Origin: Aggregatilineales bacterium
Lineage (GTDB): Bacteria; Chloroflexota; Anaerolineae; Aggregatilineales; Ch27
DNA length: 64,000 nucleotides
Direction: 5' to 3'
Assembly: GCA_029976005.1 (NCBI GenBank)
Contig: JARKOQ010000037.1
Span: 1 to 64,000 of the forward strand
The position numbers and the translations under genes are program-made. Each line of letters opens with the position of its first letter. The first letter of the stretch is position 1. Below the pieces are notes generated by a model. It was not told the DNA's origin, made no database searches, and saw nothing but the letters and a program-made list of their open reading frames with translations. Of the stretch, positions 24,109-36,608 are shown piece after piece.

Positions 24109-26796
24109 TTATTCGGCTTCCGCCCGCGTGTGGCTGAGCGGCGACGGGCGCAGTTCCAGGCGAGTCCGCGCGCCGGCTTCGACGCTGTCCGGGCTGAAGC
24201 GCATTGGCTGGTTCCCCATCAGCCGCCAGGGATCGACCATGTCGCGGTAGTTGGCGCTGAAGGGATGGCCGCTCTGGCCGGTGGTGAGGATGGTGCGGCT
24301 GTCGTCCAGGTCGCTGAAATCCAGGATCATGCGCATCGACGAGATGCTGCCCTGCACGGCAAACGGCGCGTCCACGTTCCAGTTGGTGCGGTTGAGCGTG
24401 TCCCAACTGCCGCTGGTGGGCACCGGCCCGGCGTTGACCAGGGCCTCGACCAGGCCGATTCCACTCTGGCCCAGGGGCGGGCTGACGAAGGTGGCCGTGT
24501 GCAGCGCGCCCCAGCGCCAGGCTTTCCAGTCGGTTCCCTGTTGTTCCGTCAGCAGATCGATCGCATCCTGGATGGATTGGATCAGGATGTCGTCGCGCGT
24601 TTCCACGCCGGGAGTGGCCTGATTGTCCCAGGTGGGATGACCGGGTAACTCCAGCAGACGCTGGGTGGCCCAGGCCAGGTAGCTGCCTCCGGCGGGGAGA
24701 TAGCCCAGATCGTCGGCCCATAGATTCTCGACCAGTTTGGCCCAGAAGGCCTCGAACAGCGCCGCCTGCGGGCTATCCATGTCGGTCTGAAGGTCCCAGC
24801 CCAGCATGAAGTAGAGCGCGGTCCGGAGGGTTTCGTCTTCCGGAGCCAGACGCCCCAGGTAGGGCTGAAGCTCCTCGGCGTGCAGGCTGTGGCTATCGGC
24901 CTGGATTTCGGCCATCGTGTCGATGGTGTGGGCTTGCAGGGCGCTGACCAGATTGACCGCGCGCTGGCCCCGGTAGCCAAAATCGAAGTCCGTGGTCAGG
25001 ACGTAGCTGGCGTCCGGGCCGAACTGGTCGGCCAGCGCGGCGGCGAGTTGTGTCTGGTATTCGGGCGGCGCGATGGCATGGTTGGCCGTCACGATCCAGC
25101 CGCGCGCCGGGTTGAAGATGCGCGGCAGGCGATCGTCGGGAATGTAGCCGCGCCACTCGTATTCGTCCGTCCAGCCGGGGACGGGCATCCGGCCGTCGTG
25201 ACCGGGGGCGCGCACGGGCACGTGGAACGGAAGCTGGTAGCCGATGTTGCCGTCCACGTCGGCGTAGACGAAGTTGATTGACGGCCATGCGAAGTGGCTC
25301 AGGGCGGCGCGGAACTCATTCCAGTTCGCGGCGCGGTTCATCCCCAGCGTGGCGGCCAGCAGGTCGTTCGGCTCCAGGGCCGTCCAGCGCAGGGCCAGGG
25401 CGTGCCCGGAATCGGCCCGGGGGACGAACGCGCAATCCACGATCTGGTTGTCGGTGACGATCGGTCCGAAGTGGGTCAGGCGGACTTCGATCGTGAGCGC
25501 ACCGTTCTCGTCGATGGGCAGTTCACGGATGCCTTCACAGGCTTCGGTGGCGGGATCGTCTTGCGCGGCCGGGTATGCCTTGCCGAAGCGAATCGTCTCC
25601 GTGACGACCTGCATGTCGCGCCATTCCCCGTTGTATTCGTACTGGTAGGGGTTGTCGGGGTTGACGCGCAGGATGTAGAGGTCCTGGATATCGCCCATCG
25701 CGTTGGTCAGCCCCCAGCCGATGCGCGCGTTGTGGCCGATCAGGATGGTGGGCAGGCCGGGCAGGCTGAAGCCGACCACGTCGTACGGGCAGGCTTCGCT
25801 GACCGGGCGGCAGTGCAGCCCAACCTCGTACCAGATCGAGGGCATCTGGATGCCCAGGTGGGGATCGTTGGCCAGCAGCGGGCTACCGGAGGCGGTGTTT
25901 TGTCCGGCGACAACCCAGCTATTGCTGCCCACGCCTGCGCCAAGGATCGGCGCGAAATCCGGGGGGACGCCTCCCGCCAGCCCGGCAGGCACATCCAGGC
26001 TGCGGTAATCCACCGGCAAGGCGGCGACCGCCGCCGGTGTGGGCCGGGTGGTCACGGTTGGCACCGATCCGCCAGTCCAATCGTTTGCCGCCAGATCGTC
26101 GTGGGTGAGGATAGTGGGGCGCTGGTCGTAGGGATACAGTGGGGAATACAGATCGACGAATTCCTGACCTAACTCCTCGGCCAGTTCCAGGCGGGCCAGC
26201 TCCGCGCCCTGGTTGCCACTCTGCCCCCAGGCCATGACCTTGATCCAGGCCAGGCTGTCCAGCGGCTCCCACGGCGCGACCTCGATAGCGATTCCGGTGC
26301 TTCCCAGCAGGGTGTATTCCAGGGCCAACGCGCCGCCCGGTTTGTCGGCCAGGTAGGCGTTGACTCCGGCGGAGTAGGCATCCAGCGCGGCCCGCGACTC
26401 GTCGCCGAGCACGGCCAGATCGGCCTCGCTGGCGCGATTCCAGCCGACGGTGCGGATGAACAGGTCATTGCCCACGACCGCCGGATTGAACCCGGTCAGC
26501 TCGCCGATCCGGCCCGTGCCGGTGTGGCGCTCGAACTCCATCTGCCACCAGCGATCCTGGGCGTGCACGTAACCCTGGGCGTAGAACAGGTCGTGGACGC
26601 TGCTGGCATAGATGTGCGGGATGCCCGATTCGTCGCGGACGATTTCAACGGGCGCGTCGAGATTGGGCAGGTAGACCAGGCCATCGTGTTCGGGCAGCAC
26701 CCGGCTCAGGTTGAAGGCAAGCAGTCCGCCCAGGCTCAGGACGATGGAGAGCACAACACATAACGCGATCGACAAGAACAACGCGCGAGGTTTCAT
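24109..26796 (-). CDS. Penicillin-acylase-family Ntn hydrolase, exported
   Basis: The 895-residue protein starts with a transmembrane/signal segment (about 5-30) and then the acylase alpha-chain motifs: GIPHIYASSVHDLFYAQGYV and HAQDRWWQMEFERHTGTGRI. The beta-chain nucleophile is Ser291 in GSNSWVVAG, followed by LANDPHLGIQMPSIWYE and a C-terminal HPFSANYRDMV motif. Autocatalytic cleavage before Ser291 is expected. Family members cleave acyl amides (penicillins, acyl-homoserine lactones, lipopeptides), and the natural substrate here is open. I choose the ATG at 26794-26796 (preceded by AGGGAG), because the longer upstream frame reads through intergenic sequence and into the neighbouring gene's end. 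Convergent with the birA operon. Confidence 0.92.
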   Translation of the reverse strand: MKPRALFLSIALCVVLSIVLSLGGLLAFNLSRVLPEHDGLVYLPNLDAPVEIVRDESGIPHIYASSVHDLFYAQGYVHAQDRWWQMEFERHTGTGRIGELTGFNPAVVGNDLFIRTVGWNRASEADLAVLGDESRAALDAYSAGVNAYLADKPGGALALEYTLLGSTGIAIEVAPWEPLDSLAWIKVMAWGQSGNQGAELARLELAEELGQEFVDLYSPLYPYDQRPTILTHDDLAANDWTGGSVPTVTTRPTPAAVAALPVDYRSLDVPAGLAGGVPPDFAPILGAGVGSNSWVVAGQNTASGSPLLANDPHLGIQMPSIWYEVGLHCRPVSEACPYDVVGFSLPGLPTILIGHNARIGWGLTNAMGDIQDLYILRVNPDNPYQYEYNGEWRDMQVVTETIRFGKAYPAAQDDPATEACEGIRELPIDENGALTIEVRLTHFGPIVTDNQIVDCAFVPRADSGHALALRWTALEPNDLLAATLGMNRAANWNEFRAALSHFAWPSINFVYADVDGNIGYQLPFHVPVRAPGHDGRMPVPGWTDEYEWRGYIPDDRLPRIFNPARGWIVTANHAIAPPEYQTQLAAALADQFGPDASYVLTTDFDFGYRGQRAVNLVSALQAHTIDTMAEIQADSHSLHAEELQPYLGRLAPEDETLRTALYFMLGWDLQTDMDSPQAALFEAFWAKLVENLWADDLGYLPAGGSYLAWATQRLLELPGHPTWDNQATPGVETRDDILIQSIQDAIDLLTEQQGTDWKAWRWGALHTATFVSPPLGQSGIGLVEALVNAGPVPTSGSWDTLNRTNWNVDAPFAVQGSISSMRMILDFSDLDDSRTILTTGQSGHPFSANYRDMVDPWRLMGNQPMRFSPDSVEAGARTRLELRPSPLSHTRAEAE

Positions 26797-26854
26797 ACAG
26801 ACTCCCTGCCAGGCAGAACGAACGTGTTCTCCACCCCCGCAACCCGTGCCAGCT

Positions 26855-28840
26855 TCAGGGACTGACCCCGGCCCAGGCTTCGGCCAGGGTGCTGACCGTG
26901 ACACGCAGCAGCGGGTTGCCGGTACAGTTCTCGTCCAGATACGTCTGGAGACGGTTGGTGGCTTGAGCCGGATTTTCGAATCGCGTGCCCAGCAGCAGCC
27001 CGCTTTGCAGGTTCGCCTCGCAGCGGTAGATCGGGGTTGAGCCTTCCCGCGCGAGGGTGTAGGCGTTGAGCGCTTCCTCGAAGCGGCTCAGCCCAAGATA
27101 GGCCCGACCTTCGTATAGCGCCCAGGTCTGGTCGTAGGGCGTATCCGGGTACAACTCGCGGTAAGCCGCGAAGTGGTCGATCGCATCGCGGTATTCGCCC
27201 AGCTCGACCAGCAGGTAGCCCTGGTAGATCAGCAGATAGCTGTATTCGGCGAAACTGGCGCGGAGCAGCGTGTCGTAGTCGGCCGAGGCGGCGCGCAGCA
27301 GGGATTCGCGCTCGCTCGCGTCAAGGGCCGAATCGGACAGCCGGGTATAGACGATGGCCCGGTTGTAGGTGGCCGATGCAAAGGCCGGATCGATCGTCAG
27401 CGCGGCGTTCAGGTCTTCCAGGGCGGCTTCCGGCCGGTTGAGCGCCAGAGCCGCCAGGGCGCGGTAGAGATACGAGCCGGTATCCTGGCGGTTGGCCGCG
27501 ACGGCCAGGGTCGCGGCGTCGATCGCCTCGTTCAGGTAATGCGTCCGGGAGGGTTCGGAAAGGGTGAGGGCGGTGGTGTAGTACAGGCGGGCCAGACTGG
27601 CATGCAGATAAGTCGCTTCCGGATCGATGCCCAGGGCGGTTTCGAAGGCATGGAACGCTCCGACGGTGTTACCCGCGCCTTCGTAGGCCTGGCCCAGGTT
27701 GATCCAGCCGGAGGGATCGCCGGGCCGGCGGGCGGTGTAGTCTTCCAGGCTTTCGATCGCGGCGCTGTGATCGCCCAGGTAAAGCTGGGCCAGCCCCTGC
27801 GCGAACAGGTAGGGGGCCGGATCGGCCGGTTGCAGGGTCAGGGCGGCCGCCACGTCGTCCAGCACCGCCTGGTAATCCTGCCGGGCGAAGCCGGCGTCGG
27901 TCCGGGCGAGATAGGCAGCCGGGTCGTCCGGCATGAGGGCGACCAGCCGGTCGAAATCGGCCTGGGCCGACGCCGGATCGCCTGCCGCCAGATAGGCCTT
28001 GGCCCGCCGCCAGTAAATCGTGGAATCGGCCGGGCTGAGCGCCTGGGCGGCGTCATAGGCAGCGATGGCGGCCGTCAGATCGCCGGTCTGCTCTAAGAAG
28101 TAGGCGCTGTCCAGGCGCAGGGCGGGCAGGTCGGGCGCAAGCGCGATCGCCTGCTGGATGGCTTCCAGGGCCAGGCGTGGCTCGTTCAGGTTGTCGTGCG
28201 CCCAGGCCAGGGCATGCGCGTAGGGCCAGCGCGGCTGGAGATCGAAGGCGGCCTGGTAGTCTTCCAGCGCGGCAAGCTGGCTGGCCTGGCTCTGGCCGCG
28301 ATAGTACAGAATCTCGGCCCGGCCCGGCCAGTCGCGCGGGGCGAGAGCTTCGGCGGTGCTCAGCGCGGCGCGGGTGGCCTCGGCCTGGTTCAGGAGCGCC
28401 GCGGCCTGACCCACCACCAGCAGCGGCAGCATCCGGCGCAACCGGGTGTCGTCCAGGGTTAGCGGCAGGTCGGCCTCCAGTGGCAGGGGGGCAACGGCCG
28501 GTTGGATGACCGTGGCGGTGTGCAGGAGATCGGGAGCGTCCTGGGTGGCCCACACGACCAGACTCGCGCCGTCCAGTCGCCCGGTGCGCCGGGCGCTTTC
28601 CGCCGAGGTGATCGAGGCGTGGCGCTGGCGGACAGTCTGGCCGGGCAGGTAGCGATCCAGCAGGGCCTGGACGCGCACGGCGAGCATGTCACCCCGATCG
28701 CCCGGCACGTTGATCACGATCAGGGGTGAGTCCCCGGAATCTTGCGCCGCCGACAGGCCGTCTGGACACAGGAGGGTCGTGGCCAGCAGCATCGCGATCG
28801 CGGGCATGCAAAGACGTTTGAACAGCGAGTGAGTGGTCAT
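26855..28840 (-). CDS. Exported TPR-repeat protein
   Basis: The 661-residue protein has a signal peptide (about 1-32, MLLATTLLCPDGLSAAQ) and then many tetratricopeptide repeats from about residue 140 to 640, visible as repeated A-x2-L-Y/G-x-A-x2-Y and LDP/LAP turns (for example AALEDYQAAFDLQPRWPYAH, AIAAYDAAQALSPADSTIYW, ALEDLNAALTIDPAFASATY). A preceding region of about 100 residues looks like an alpha/beta domain. TPR arrays mediate protein contacts, and no enzymatic role is visible. A related smaller protein is encoded directly upstream in the same orientation (21-bp gap), so the two are likely made together, on the outer side of the membrane. Confidence 0.83.
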   Translation of the reverse strand: MTTHSLFKRLCMPAIAMLLATTLLCPDGLSAAQDSGDSPLIVINVPGDRGDMLAVRVQALLDRYLPGQTVRQRHASITSAESARRTGRLDGASLVVWATQDAPDLLHTATVIQPAVAPLPLEADLPLTLDDTRLRRMLPLLVVGQAAALLNQAEATRAALSTAEALAPRDWPGRAEILYYRGQSQASQLAALEDYQAAFDLQPRWPYAHALAWAHDNLNEPRLALEAIQQAIALAPDLPALRLDSAYFLEQTGDLTAAIAAYDAAQALSPADSTIYWRRAKAYLAAGDPASAQADFDRLVALMPDDPAAYLARTDAGFARQDYQAVLDDVAAALTLQPADPAPYLFAQGLAQLYLGDHSAAIESLEDYTARRPGDPSGWINLGQAYEGAGNTVGAFHAFETALGIDPEATYLHASLARLYYTTALTLSEPSRTHYLNEAIDAATLAVAANRQDTGSYLYRALAALALNRPEAALEDLNAALTIDPAFASATYNRAIVYTRLSDSALDASERESLLRAASADYDTLLRASFAEYSYLLIYQGYLLVELGEYRDAIDHFAAYRELYPDTPYDQTWALYEGRAYLGLSRFEEALNAYTLAREGSTPIYRCEANLQSGLLLGTRFENPAQATNRLQTYLDENCTGNPLLRVTVSTLAEAWAGVSP

Positions 28841-28861
28841 GAGGTCCCGGTGTCGATCAAG

Positions 28862-29920
28862 TCAGGGCGTTGGCGCGGCGGGCGTGGCAGGCAGGCGATC
28901 CAGCTCGGCCAGCATGGCCTGGGCCAGCGCGATCAGGCGCGATTGCCGGTCGGTCTCCAGGGTCAGGTAGCGAGCCAGATCGGCGCGGGCCGCTTCCCGT
29001 TCGTTCTGAGTATAGTACAACACCCCCCGATCGTAGTAGGCGCGCGGCGGGACTCCCGGCATGGCCAGGGCCGCGTCGAAATCGGCCAGGGCGGCATTCC
29101 ATTCGTACAGGTACAGGCGGTGGCGGCCGCGTTGGAGCGTCAACTCGGCCCGCAGCCGGTCCCCCAGGGGGTCGCCGGCCAATAGCGCGGCCGTCCGGGC
29201 AATGGCCCGGCTGTCCCAGGCGATGGCCCGGTCAAAGGCGAAGTCCTGCGCCAGGCTATCCGCAAGATAGGCCTCCCACAGCCGCCGCACGACTTGGGGC
29301 GCACCGTCGCGTGCCAGGGTGAGGCGCGCTTCGCCGGTCAGGATGTCCAGCGCGGCGGGATAGTCGTGATTCTGGCGCAGACACAGTGCGTGGTAGAAGG
29401 CCAGCAAGGGGGCGGGATCGTACAACTGTACTGCATCGAAGGCGGGCAGCGCGCTGGCGCAGTCCCCGCTGGCGTAAGCGGCCAGCGCGGAGCCGATCCG
29501 GGCCAGCCGTTCCCGATCCGGGGGCTGGGCGGCGAATGGGAGGTTGATTGTCCACGGGGCGCTGGCGAGGATGGCGCGCTCCAGATCGGTGGAGAGGAGC
29601 GTGCTGCCGGCGGGTGGCAGGGGCGAAAAGGCCAGTCGCAGGCCGCGGGCGCTTTCCGCGTAGGGCGTGATCCGGACGATCAGCGGTGCTTGCCGATCCG
29701 GCGGCCGGGAGGCTGTGACCCGCTCGACCGCCGCGCCGGGAAGAAGCGCTGCCAGGTCGGCGGCCAGCGAGTCGACCCAGGCCGCCTGATCGGCGGGCAG
29801 GGGGGAAGTCCAGACGAGCACGGCTGGCGGATCGGCCGGCTGGGCGCGGGCGATGCCCATGCCCAGCCCGATCAACGCGAGAAGCAGGCCTGCCAGGATG
29901 GCGATTGTTCGTTTGCGCAT
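28862..29920 (-). CDS. Exported TPR-like protein paralogous to its neighbour
   Basis: The 352-residue protein has a signal peptide (about 1-27, IAILAGLLLALIGLGMGIARA) and an N-terminal domain similar in layout to that of the 26855-28840 product (ADQAAWVDSLAADLAALLPG compared with its counterpart). Two or three TPR units lie at the end (YEWNAALADFDAALAMPGVP then PRAYYDRGVLYYTQNEREAA). The ATG at 29918-29920 has no clear Shine-Dalgarno site. A minus-strand TACAAT box (29928-29933) ends 7 bp before it, which suggests a leaderless transcript. It is the promoter-proximal gene of the pair. Confidence 0.75.
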   Translation of the reverse strand: MRKRTIAILAGLLLALIGLGMGIARAQPADPPAVLVWTSPLPADQAAWVDSLAADLAALLPGAAVERVTASRPPDRQAPLIVRITPYAESARGLRLAFSPLPPAGSTLLSTDLERAILASAPWTINLPFAAQPPDRERLARIGSALAAYASGDCASALPAFDAVQLYDPAPLLAFYHALCLRQNHDYPAALDILTGEARLTLARDGAPQVVRRLWEAYLADSLAQDFAFDRAIAWDSRAIARTAALLAGDPLGDRLRAELTLQRGRHRLYLYEWNAALADFDAALAMPGVPPRAYYDRGVLYYTQNEREAARADLARYLTLETDRQSRLIALAQAMLAELDRLPATPAAPTP

Positions 29921-30102
29921 GTGGGCGATTGTAGCGCCGGGGATGGCCCACCGCCAACACGGGCATGCTCGCACCAGTATGGCTAGATATGGGAATTTAA
30001 TCAGGGTTAATCCACCAGATATGGCGTATGCAGATGACTGCTGCGCCGCTGGCCGGTCGCGTGTCCCACGGCTCGAAACTGGCCCGAACCCCAGTCCTGA
30101 GG

Positions 30103-30140
30103 TATAATCAGGTTTTGGTATGCCCGGTGTTTTGCCGGGC
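30103..30140 (+). promoter_or_regulatory. gyrA leader: -10 box and short hairpin
   Basis: A perfect TATAAT lies at 30103-30108, but no convincing -35 is found 16-18 bp upstream. It is followed in the leader by GCCCGG (30122-30127) pairing with CCGGGC (30135-30140) and a CTTTG tail, a small hairpin that could pause transcription. gyrA starts 38 bp further on. Confidence 0.5.
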
Positions 30141-30177
30141 CTTTGACACGTCTGCGGGCTGGTGACGGCTGGATTCT

Positions 30178-32784
<2,607 letters not shown>

Positions 32785-32873
32785 TTGCCTGACTTGATCA
32801 ATCGACGCCCGTCTGCCTGTGCGGCGGGTGTTTTCGCTGGCGCGTGGAAGGGAAGCCGACTACACTGACAGCC

Positions 32874-34244
32874 ATGTTAGATCCAACTCTGTTGCAAAGC
32901 GGTCCAAGCAGCCGGCTTGAGTTTCTCGCGGAGCCGACCCCCGACGATCTGGCCGAGACCCTGGTGGCCTTTGCCAATACGGATGGGGGCATGATCGTGA
33001 TTGGCCTGGACGAAACGGGCCAGTACGTCGGCCAGGGCTACAGCGAGGACCTCGAAGGGATCCTGCGCCAAGCGGAGACGATGTGCCGTCCCCCGGTTGT
33101 GCTTGGCAACTGGGAGCAGTTCGAAGCCGAGGGTGGCTCGGTGGTGGCGCTGCGCGTGCCGCGCAGTGTGGAACTGCATGCCCTGGAGGATGGGCGCGTG
33201 CTGGTTCGTTCCGGCGCGGAGAACCGCCCCCTGGGTGGGGACGAGATTCGCCGGCTGGCCAGTACCAAGAGCACGGGCGATTTCGAGGCCGAAGGCGTTC
33301 CCGGCGCAACTTACGAGGATTTCGACCGGGACATCCTGGACGAGTATTTCGCTAAGCGCGAGGAGCGCCTGCGTCGCGTGTTCACCGGCGACCGCAAGGA
33401 GCTGTTGCGCGACATTGGCGCGCTGACCGACAGCGGCCAGCCGACCGTGGCGGGTGTCTTGCTGTTCAGCAAGTATCCCCAGCAATGGTTGCCCCAGAGC
33501 GGCCTGGTGTTCGTGAAGTTCGTGGGCACCGAGCCGCGCGGCGAGGATGGCATGGCCGGGTATGCCCGGCGCGAAGAAATCACCGGCCCGCTGGCCCGCT
33601 TGATCGAAAACATCTGGGAGCTGACCTGGAGTGAGATGGCGGTCAGCGCCGTGGTGCGCGGACTGGAGCGCGAGGAGACTTACGAGTACCCGTCCTTTGC
33701 CGTGCGTGAGGCGATCGTCAACGCGGTCTGCCACCGGGATTACCGGCTGCGCGGGCGGCGGATCGAGGTGCGCATGTACCGCGACCGGTTGGAGGTGATC
33801 TCCCCCGGTGGGCTGCCCGGCTTCATCACGGTGGACAACATCGTCGAGGAGCATTTCAGCCGCAACCCGATGCTGGTCGGATCGCTGTTCCACTGGGGGT
33901 ATATCGAGGAGCTGGGGCTGGGGATCGATCGCATGATCGAGGAGATGCTTCAATCCGGCCACAAACGGCCCCAGTTCGACGCCCGCCCGTATTCCTTCGC
34001 CGTGACCCTGTTCAATTCACGCGAGCGGATGCCCGTTTTTGCCGAAGGCAAAACGCTCAACGCGCGCCAGCTTCGCTCGATGCAGTACGTGCGCGACCAC
34101 GGATCGATCACCAACCGCGAGTATCGCACCCTGTGCCCGGATGTGTCGGCCGAGACGATCCGGCTGGACCTGGCCGATCTGGTCGAACAGGGTCTGCTGC
34201 TCAAAATCGGCTCCAAGAAGGGGACGTATTATATTCTGAAGTAG
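32874..34244 (+). CDS. AlbA_2/RecG-like C-terminal domain regulator
   Basis: The 456-residue protein has an N-terminal AlbA_2 (Schlafen-like) domain (SSRLEFLAEPTPDDLAETL then VAFANTDGGMIVIGLDETG), a middle segment, and an ATPase-like C-terminal 'RecG' domain (SFAVREAIVNAVCHRDYRL then GRRIEVRMYRDRLEVISPGG and NPMLVGSLFHWGYIEELGLG). A winged-helix-like end follows (ITNREYRTLCPDVSAETIRL). Despite the family name it is not the RecG helicase. Such proteins are presumed DNA-binding regulators. The ATG at 32874 has no Shine-Dalgarno site but a TACACT box (32861-32866) lies 7 bp upstream, suggesting leaderless translation. A GTG at 32844 is an alternative. Confidence 0.85.
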   Translation: MLDPTLLQSGPSSRLEFLAEPTPDDLAETLVAFANTDGGMIVIGLDETGQYVGQGYSEDLEGILRQAETMCRPPVVLGNWEQFEAEGGSVVALRVPRSVELHALEDGRVLVRSGAENRPLGGDEIRRLASTKSTGDFEAEGVPGATYEDFDRDILDEYFAKREERLRRVFTGDRKELLRDIGALTDSGQPTVAGVLLFSKYPQQWLPQSGLVFVKFVGTEPRGEDGMAGYARREEITGPLARLIENIWELTWSEMAVSAVVRGLEREETYEYPSFAVREAIVNAVCHRDYRLRGRRIEVRMYRDRLEVISPGGLPGFITVDNIVEEHFSRNPMLVGSLFHWGYIEELGLGIDRMIEEMLQSGHKRPQFDARPYSFAVTLFNSRERMPVFAEGKTLNARQLRSMQYVRDHGSITNREYRTLCPDVSAETIRLDLADLVEQGLLLKIGSKKGTYYILK

Positions 34245-34259
34245 CCCTGGAGTACCGCC

Positions 34260-36503
34260 TTGCCAGACCTTGTGACCGTGATTGCCCTGCTGGCGGCGCT
34301 CGTGAATGGGGCGCTGCTGGTCTACGTCCTCCGCCGCGCGCCGCGCGGCGGCCCCTATTTCAGCTGGCTGGTGGTTGTCCTGGGCCTGGGGTTGCTGGGG
34401 GCGCTTCGTTTTCTCCTCCCCGGATTTCCGCGCAGCGCTTCCCTGGGCGTGTTCATTGACGCGGCGCTGATCATCGTGTTCGGCCTGTTGAGCCTGGCCT
34501 ACCTCCAGCAGACCTGGCATCGAGTCTGGCTGATCGGGGGCGGCGCGTGGGGACTGGTCCTGCTGGCCGTTGATCTGCTGGCCGGACAGCCGGCCGTCGG
34601 GCAAAGCTGGCTCGGACAGGCGCTTTCCACCGGCGCGCCGGCCGGCTGGATCGCGCTGCTTGGCTGGCTGGTTGCCGGGCTGGCGCTCTCCGGGGCGGTT
34701 TTCTACGCCTTCTACACCGCTCCCCTGCCTGAAGTTGCCAACCGGGCGCTGTTCTGGACCCTGGTGATCCTGCCGCTGCTGCTTGGCGTGGTCTTTTCCG
34801 CCAGCGGGACGTATATGCTGGCGGTGGCCGGGCTGCTGGGCAAGCTGGCGGGCATGGGTGGCGCGATTTACGCGGCCGGCGGCGGGCGGGTGCTGGACGT
34901 GCGGCGCGGCCTGCGGCAGAGCGTCGTGTGGGTCATGGAAGCGCTGATCACGGCCCTGCTGATCTTCGCGGTGCTGATGGTAGCCGAGAGCGCCAGGGGC
35001 GGCGGCCCGGCGGATATCGGCCTGCTGTTCGCGCTGGGGGTGATTGCCGCGACGCTGTACGTGGCCGCCAGAGTGGTTGTGAGCCAGATCGTCGGGCGGT
35101 TCCTGTCGCCCGCGGGCCGGGCCGATTCCGCGCTGCGCCACTACAGCCAGCGAATCACGGCCGTGATCGAACCGGGCGAAGTCCTCCGGCTGGTCACGCA
35201 GACACTGGTCGCCGTGCTGCGCGCGCGGCCCGGCGGCATCATCCTGATCACGTCCGCCAGGGACGGCGTGACGCTGGAAGCGATGACCGGCGGCGAGGGT
35301 GGGGCGCTGCCCTCCGAATCGGGGGCGCTCGGCGCGGGCAGTCCCATCTACCAGACATTGGTGCGCGACCAGCAGCCATTGCTCCAGTACGACCTGGAAT
35401 TCAACCGGCGTTTCGCCGGGGCGGACCCCGCCGAGGTTGCCTTCTTCCGTCGGCTGCGGATGAGTGCCTATGCCCCCATCGTGATCGATGGCCTGACCAT
35501 TGGCCTCCTGGCCTCCGGCCCGCGCCTGAACGACGAGCCGTTTGGGCCGCCGGACCTCGATCTGCTGGCGACCCTGGCCAGCCAGACCGGCGCTGCGCTG
35601 CGCAATGCCCGGCTGGTGACCGACCTGCGGCGGCTGAACCGGGAGCTGGCCGAGGCGAACGAGGGCTTCAGTACACTCGACCGGGTCAAGACGGATTTCA
35701 TCACCATCGCCAGCCATGAACTGCGCACGCCGTTGGCCCAGATTCGGGGCTACGCCGACATCATCGAGACGTTCAATGACGCGGACATGCTCGAACCGGC
35801 CCAGATGACGGGGCTGATCGGCAATTTGCGGCGCGCCACCGAGCGGATGGAAATTCTGATCAGCGACATGCTGGACGTGAGTAAGCTCGACGTGGACGCG
35901 ATGGACCTGCATTTTGCCGAGATCACCTTGGAGAGCGTGATCCGGATGGCGATCGAACCGCTGACGGACGCCATGCGCAGCCGCAAGCTGACCTTCTCCG
36001 CGCGCGGCCTGCGCAGCCTGCCCTCCATCGAGGCCGACATGCAGCGCCTCGTTCAGGCATTCCGCAACGTGATCGTCAACGCGGTCAAGTACACCCCGGA
36101 TGGGGGCCTGATCGAGGTCGAAGCGGCCGAGGAGGCCAATGCCAGCGGCCGGATGGTGCACGTCATGGTGCGCGATTCCGGGGTCGGCATCGACCCGGCC
36201 CATCATGAGCTGGTCTTCGAGAAGTTCTTCCGCGCGGCGGACCCCTCTCTGCATTCGACCGGCTCGACCAAATTCCTCGGCGCGGGGCCGGGCCTGGGAC
36301 TGACCATCACGCGCGGCATGATCGAGGGGCACGGCGGGCGGATCTGGGTGGAGAGTGCCGGTTACGATCCGGTCAATTTCCCTGGCAGCACCTTCCACAT
36401 CGTGCTGCCGATTCACCCTCCGGCTGATGCCCGGCACGTCCAGCCCTTCGATGAGACACGGCGATCGATCCGGCCGGAGGAGCGGGCGAAGCTGGCCAGA
36501 TAG
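34260..36503 (+). CDS. Membrane sensor histidine kinase with GAF domain
   Basis: The 747-residue protein has seven to eight N-terminal transmembrane helices (about 1-280), a GAF domain (about 300-445, starting near YSQRITAVIEPGEVLRLVTQ), then a HisKA domain with His486 in ASHELRTPLAQIRGY and a HATPase domain (IVNAVKYTPDGG N-box, DSGVGIDP, GAGPGLGLTI). It should autophosphorylate His486 and pass phosphate to an unlinked response regulator, since none is adjacent. The start is TTG at 34260, with GGAG nine bases upstream. It follows the AlbA_2 gene by 15 bp on the same strand and may share its transcript. Confidence 0.9.
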   Translation: MPDLVTVIALLAALVNGALLVYVLRRAPRGGPYFSWLVVVLGLGLLGALRFLLPGFPRSASLGVFIDAALIIVFGLLSLAYLQQTWHRVWLIGGGAWGLVLLAVDLLAGQPAVGQSWLGQALSTGAPAGWIALLGWLVAGLALSGAVFYAFYTAPLPEVANRALFWTLVILPLLLGVVFSASGTYMLAVAGLLGKLAGMGGAIYAAGGGRVLDVRRGLRQSVVWVMEALITALLIFAVLMVAESARGGGPADIGLLFALGVIAATLYVAARVVVSQIVGRFLSPAGRADSALRHYSQRITAVIEPGEVLRLVTQTLVAVLRARPGGIILITSARDGVTLEAMTGGEGGALPSESGALGAGSPIYQTLVRDQQPLLQYDLEFNRRFAGADPAEVAFFRRLRMSAYAPIVIDGLTIGLLASGPRLNDEPFGPPDLDLLATLASQTGAALRNARLVTDLRRLNRELAEANEGFSTLDRVKTDFITIASHELRTPLAQIRGYADIIETFNDADMLEPAQMTGLIGNLRRATERMEILISDMLDVSKLDVDAMDLHFAEITLESVIRMAIEPLTDAMRSRKLTFSARGLRSLPSIEADMQRLVQAFRNVIVNAVKYTPDGGLIEVEAAEEANASGRMVHVMVRDSGVGIDPAHHELVFEKFFRAADPSLHSTGSTKFLGAGPGLGLTITRGMIEGHGGRIWVESAGYDPVNFPGSTFHIVLPIHPPADARHVQPFDETRRSIRPEERAKLAR

Positions 36504-36608
36504 AACGGTGGTTGGTTTGTAGTGGGTGGTTCGTGGTCAAGACCTGTGGATGGCGCGGGGTAGGTGTGCTCCGCCATCCCGCCCCGGTGATCTGTTTTCC
36601 CGGTCACT

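Noticed and set aside
34017..36437. 806-codon minus-strand frame opposite the histidine kinase
   Set aside because: Low-complexity polar composition and no motif; the kinase is complete on the other strand.
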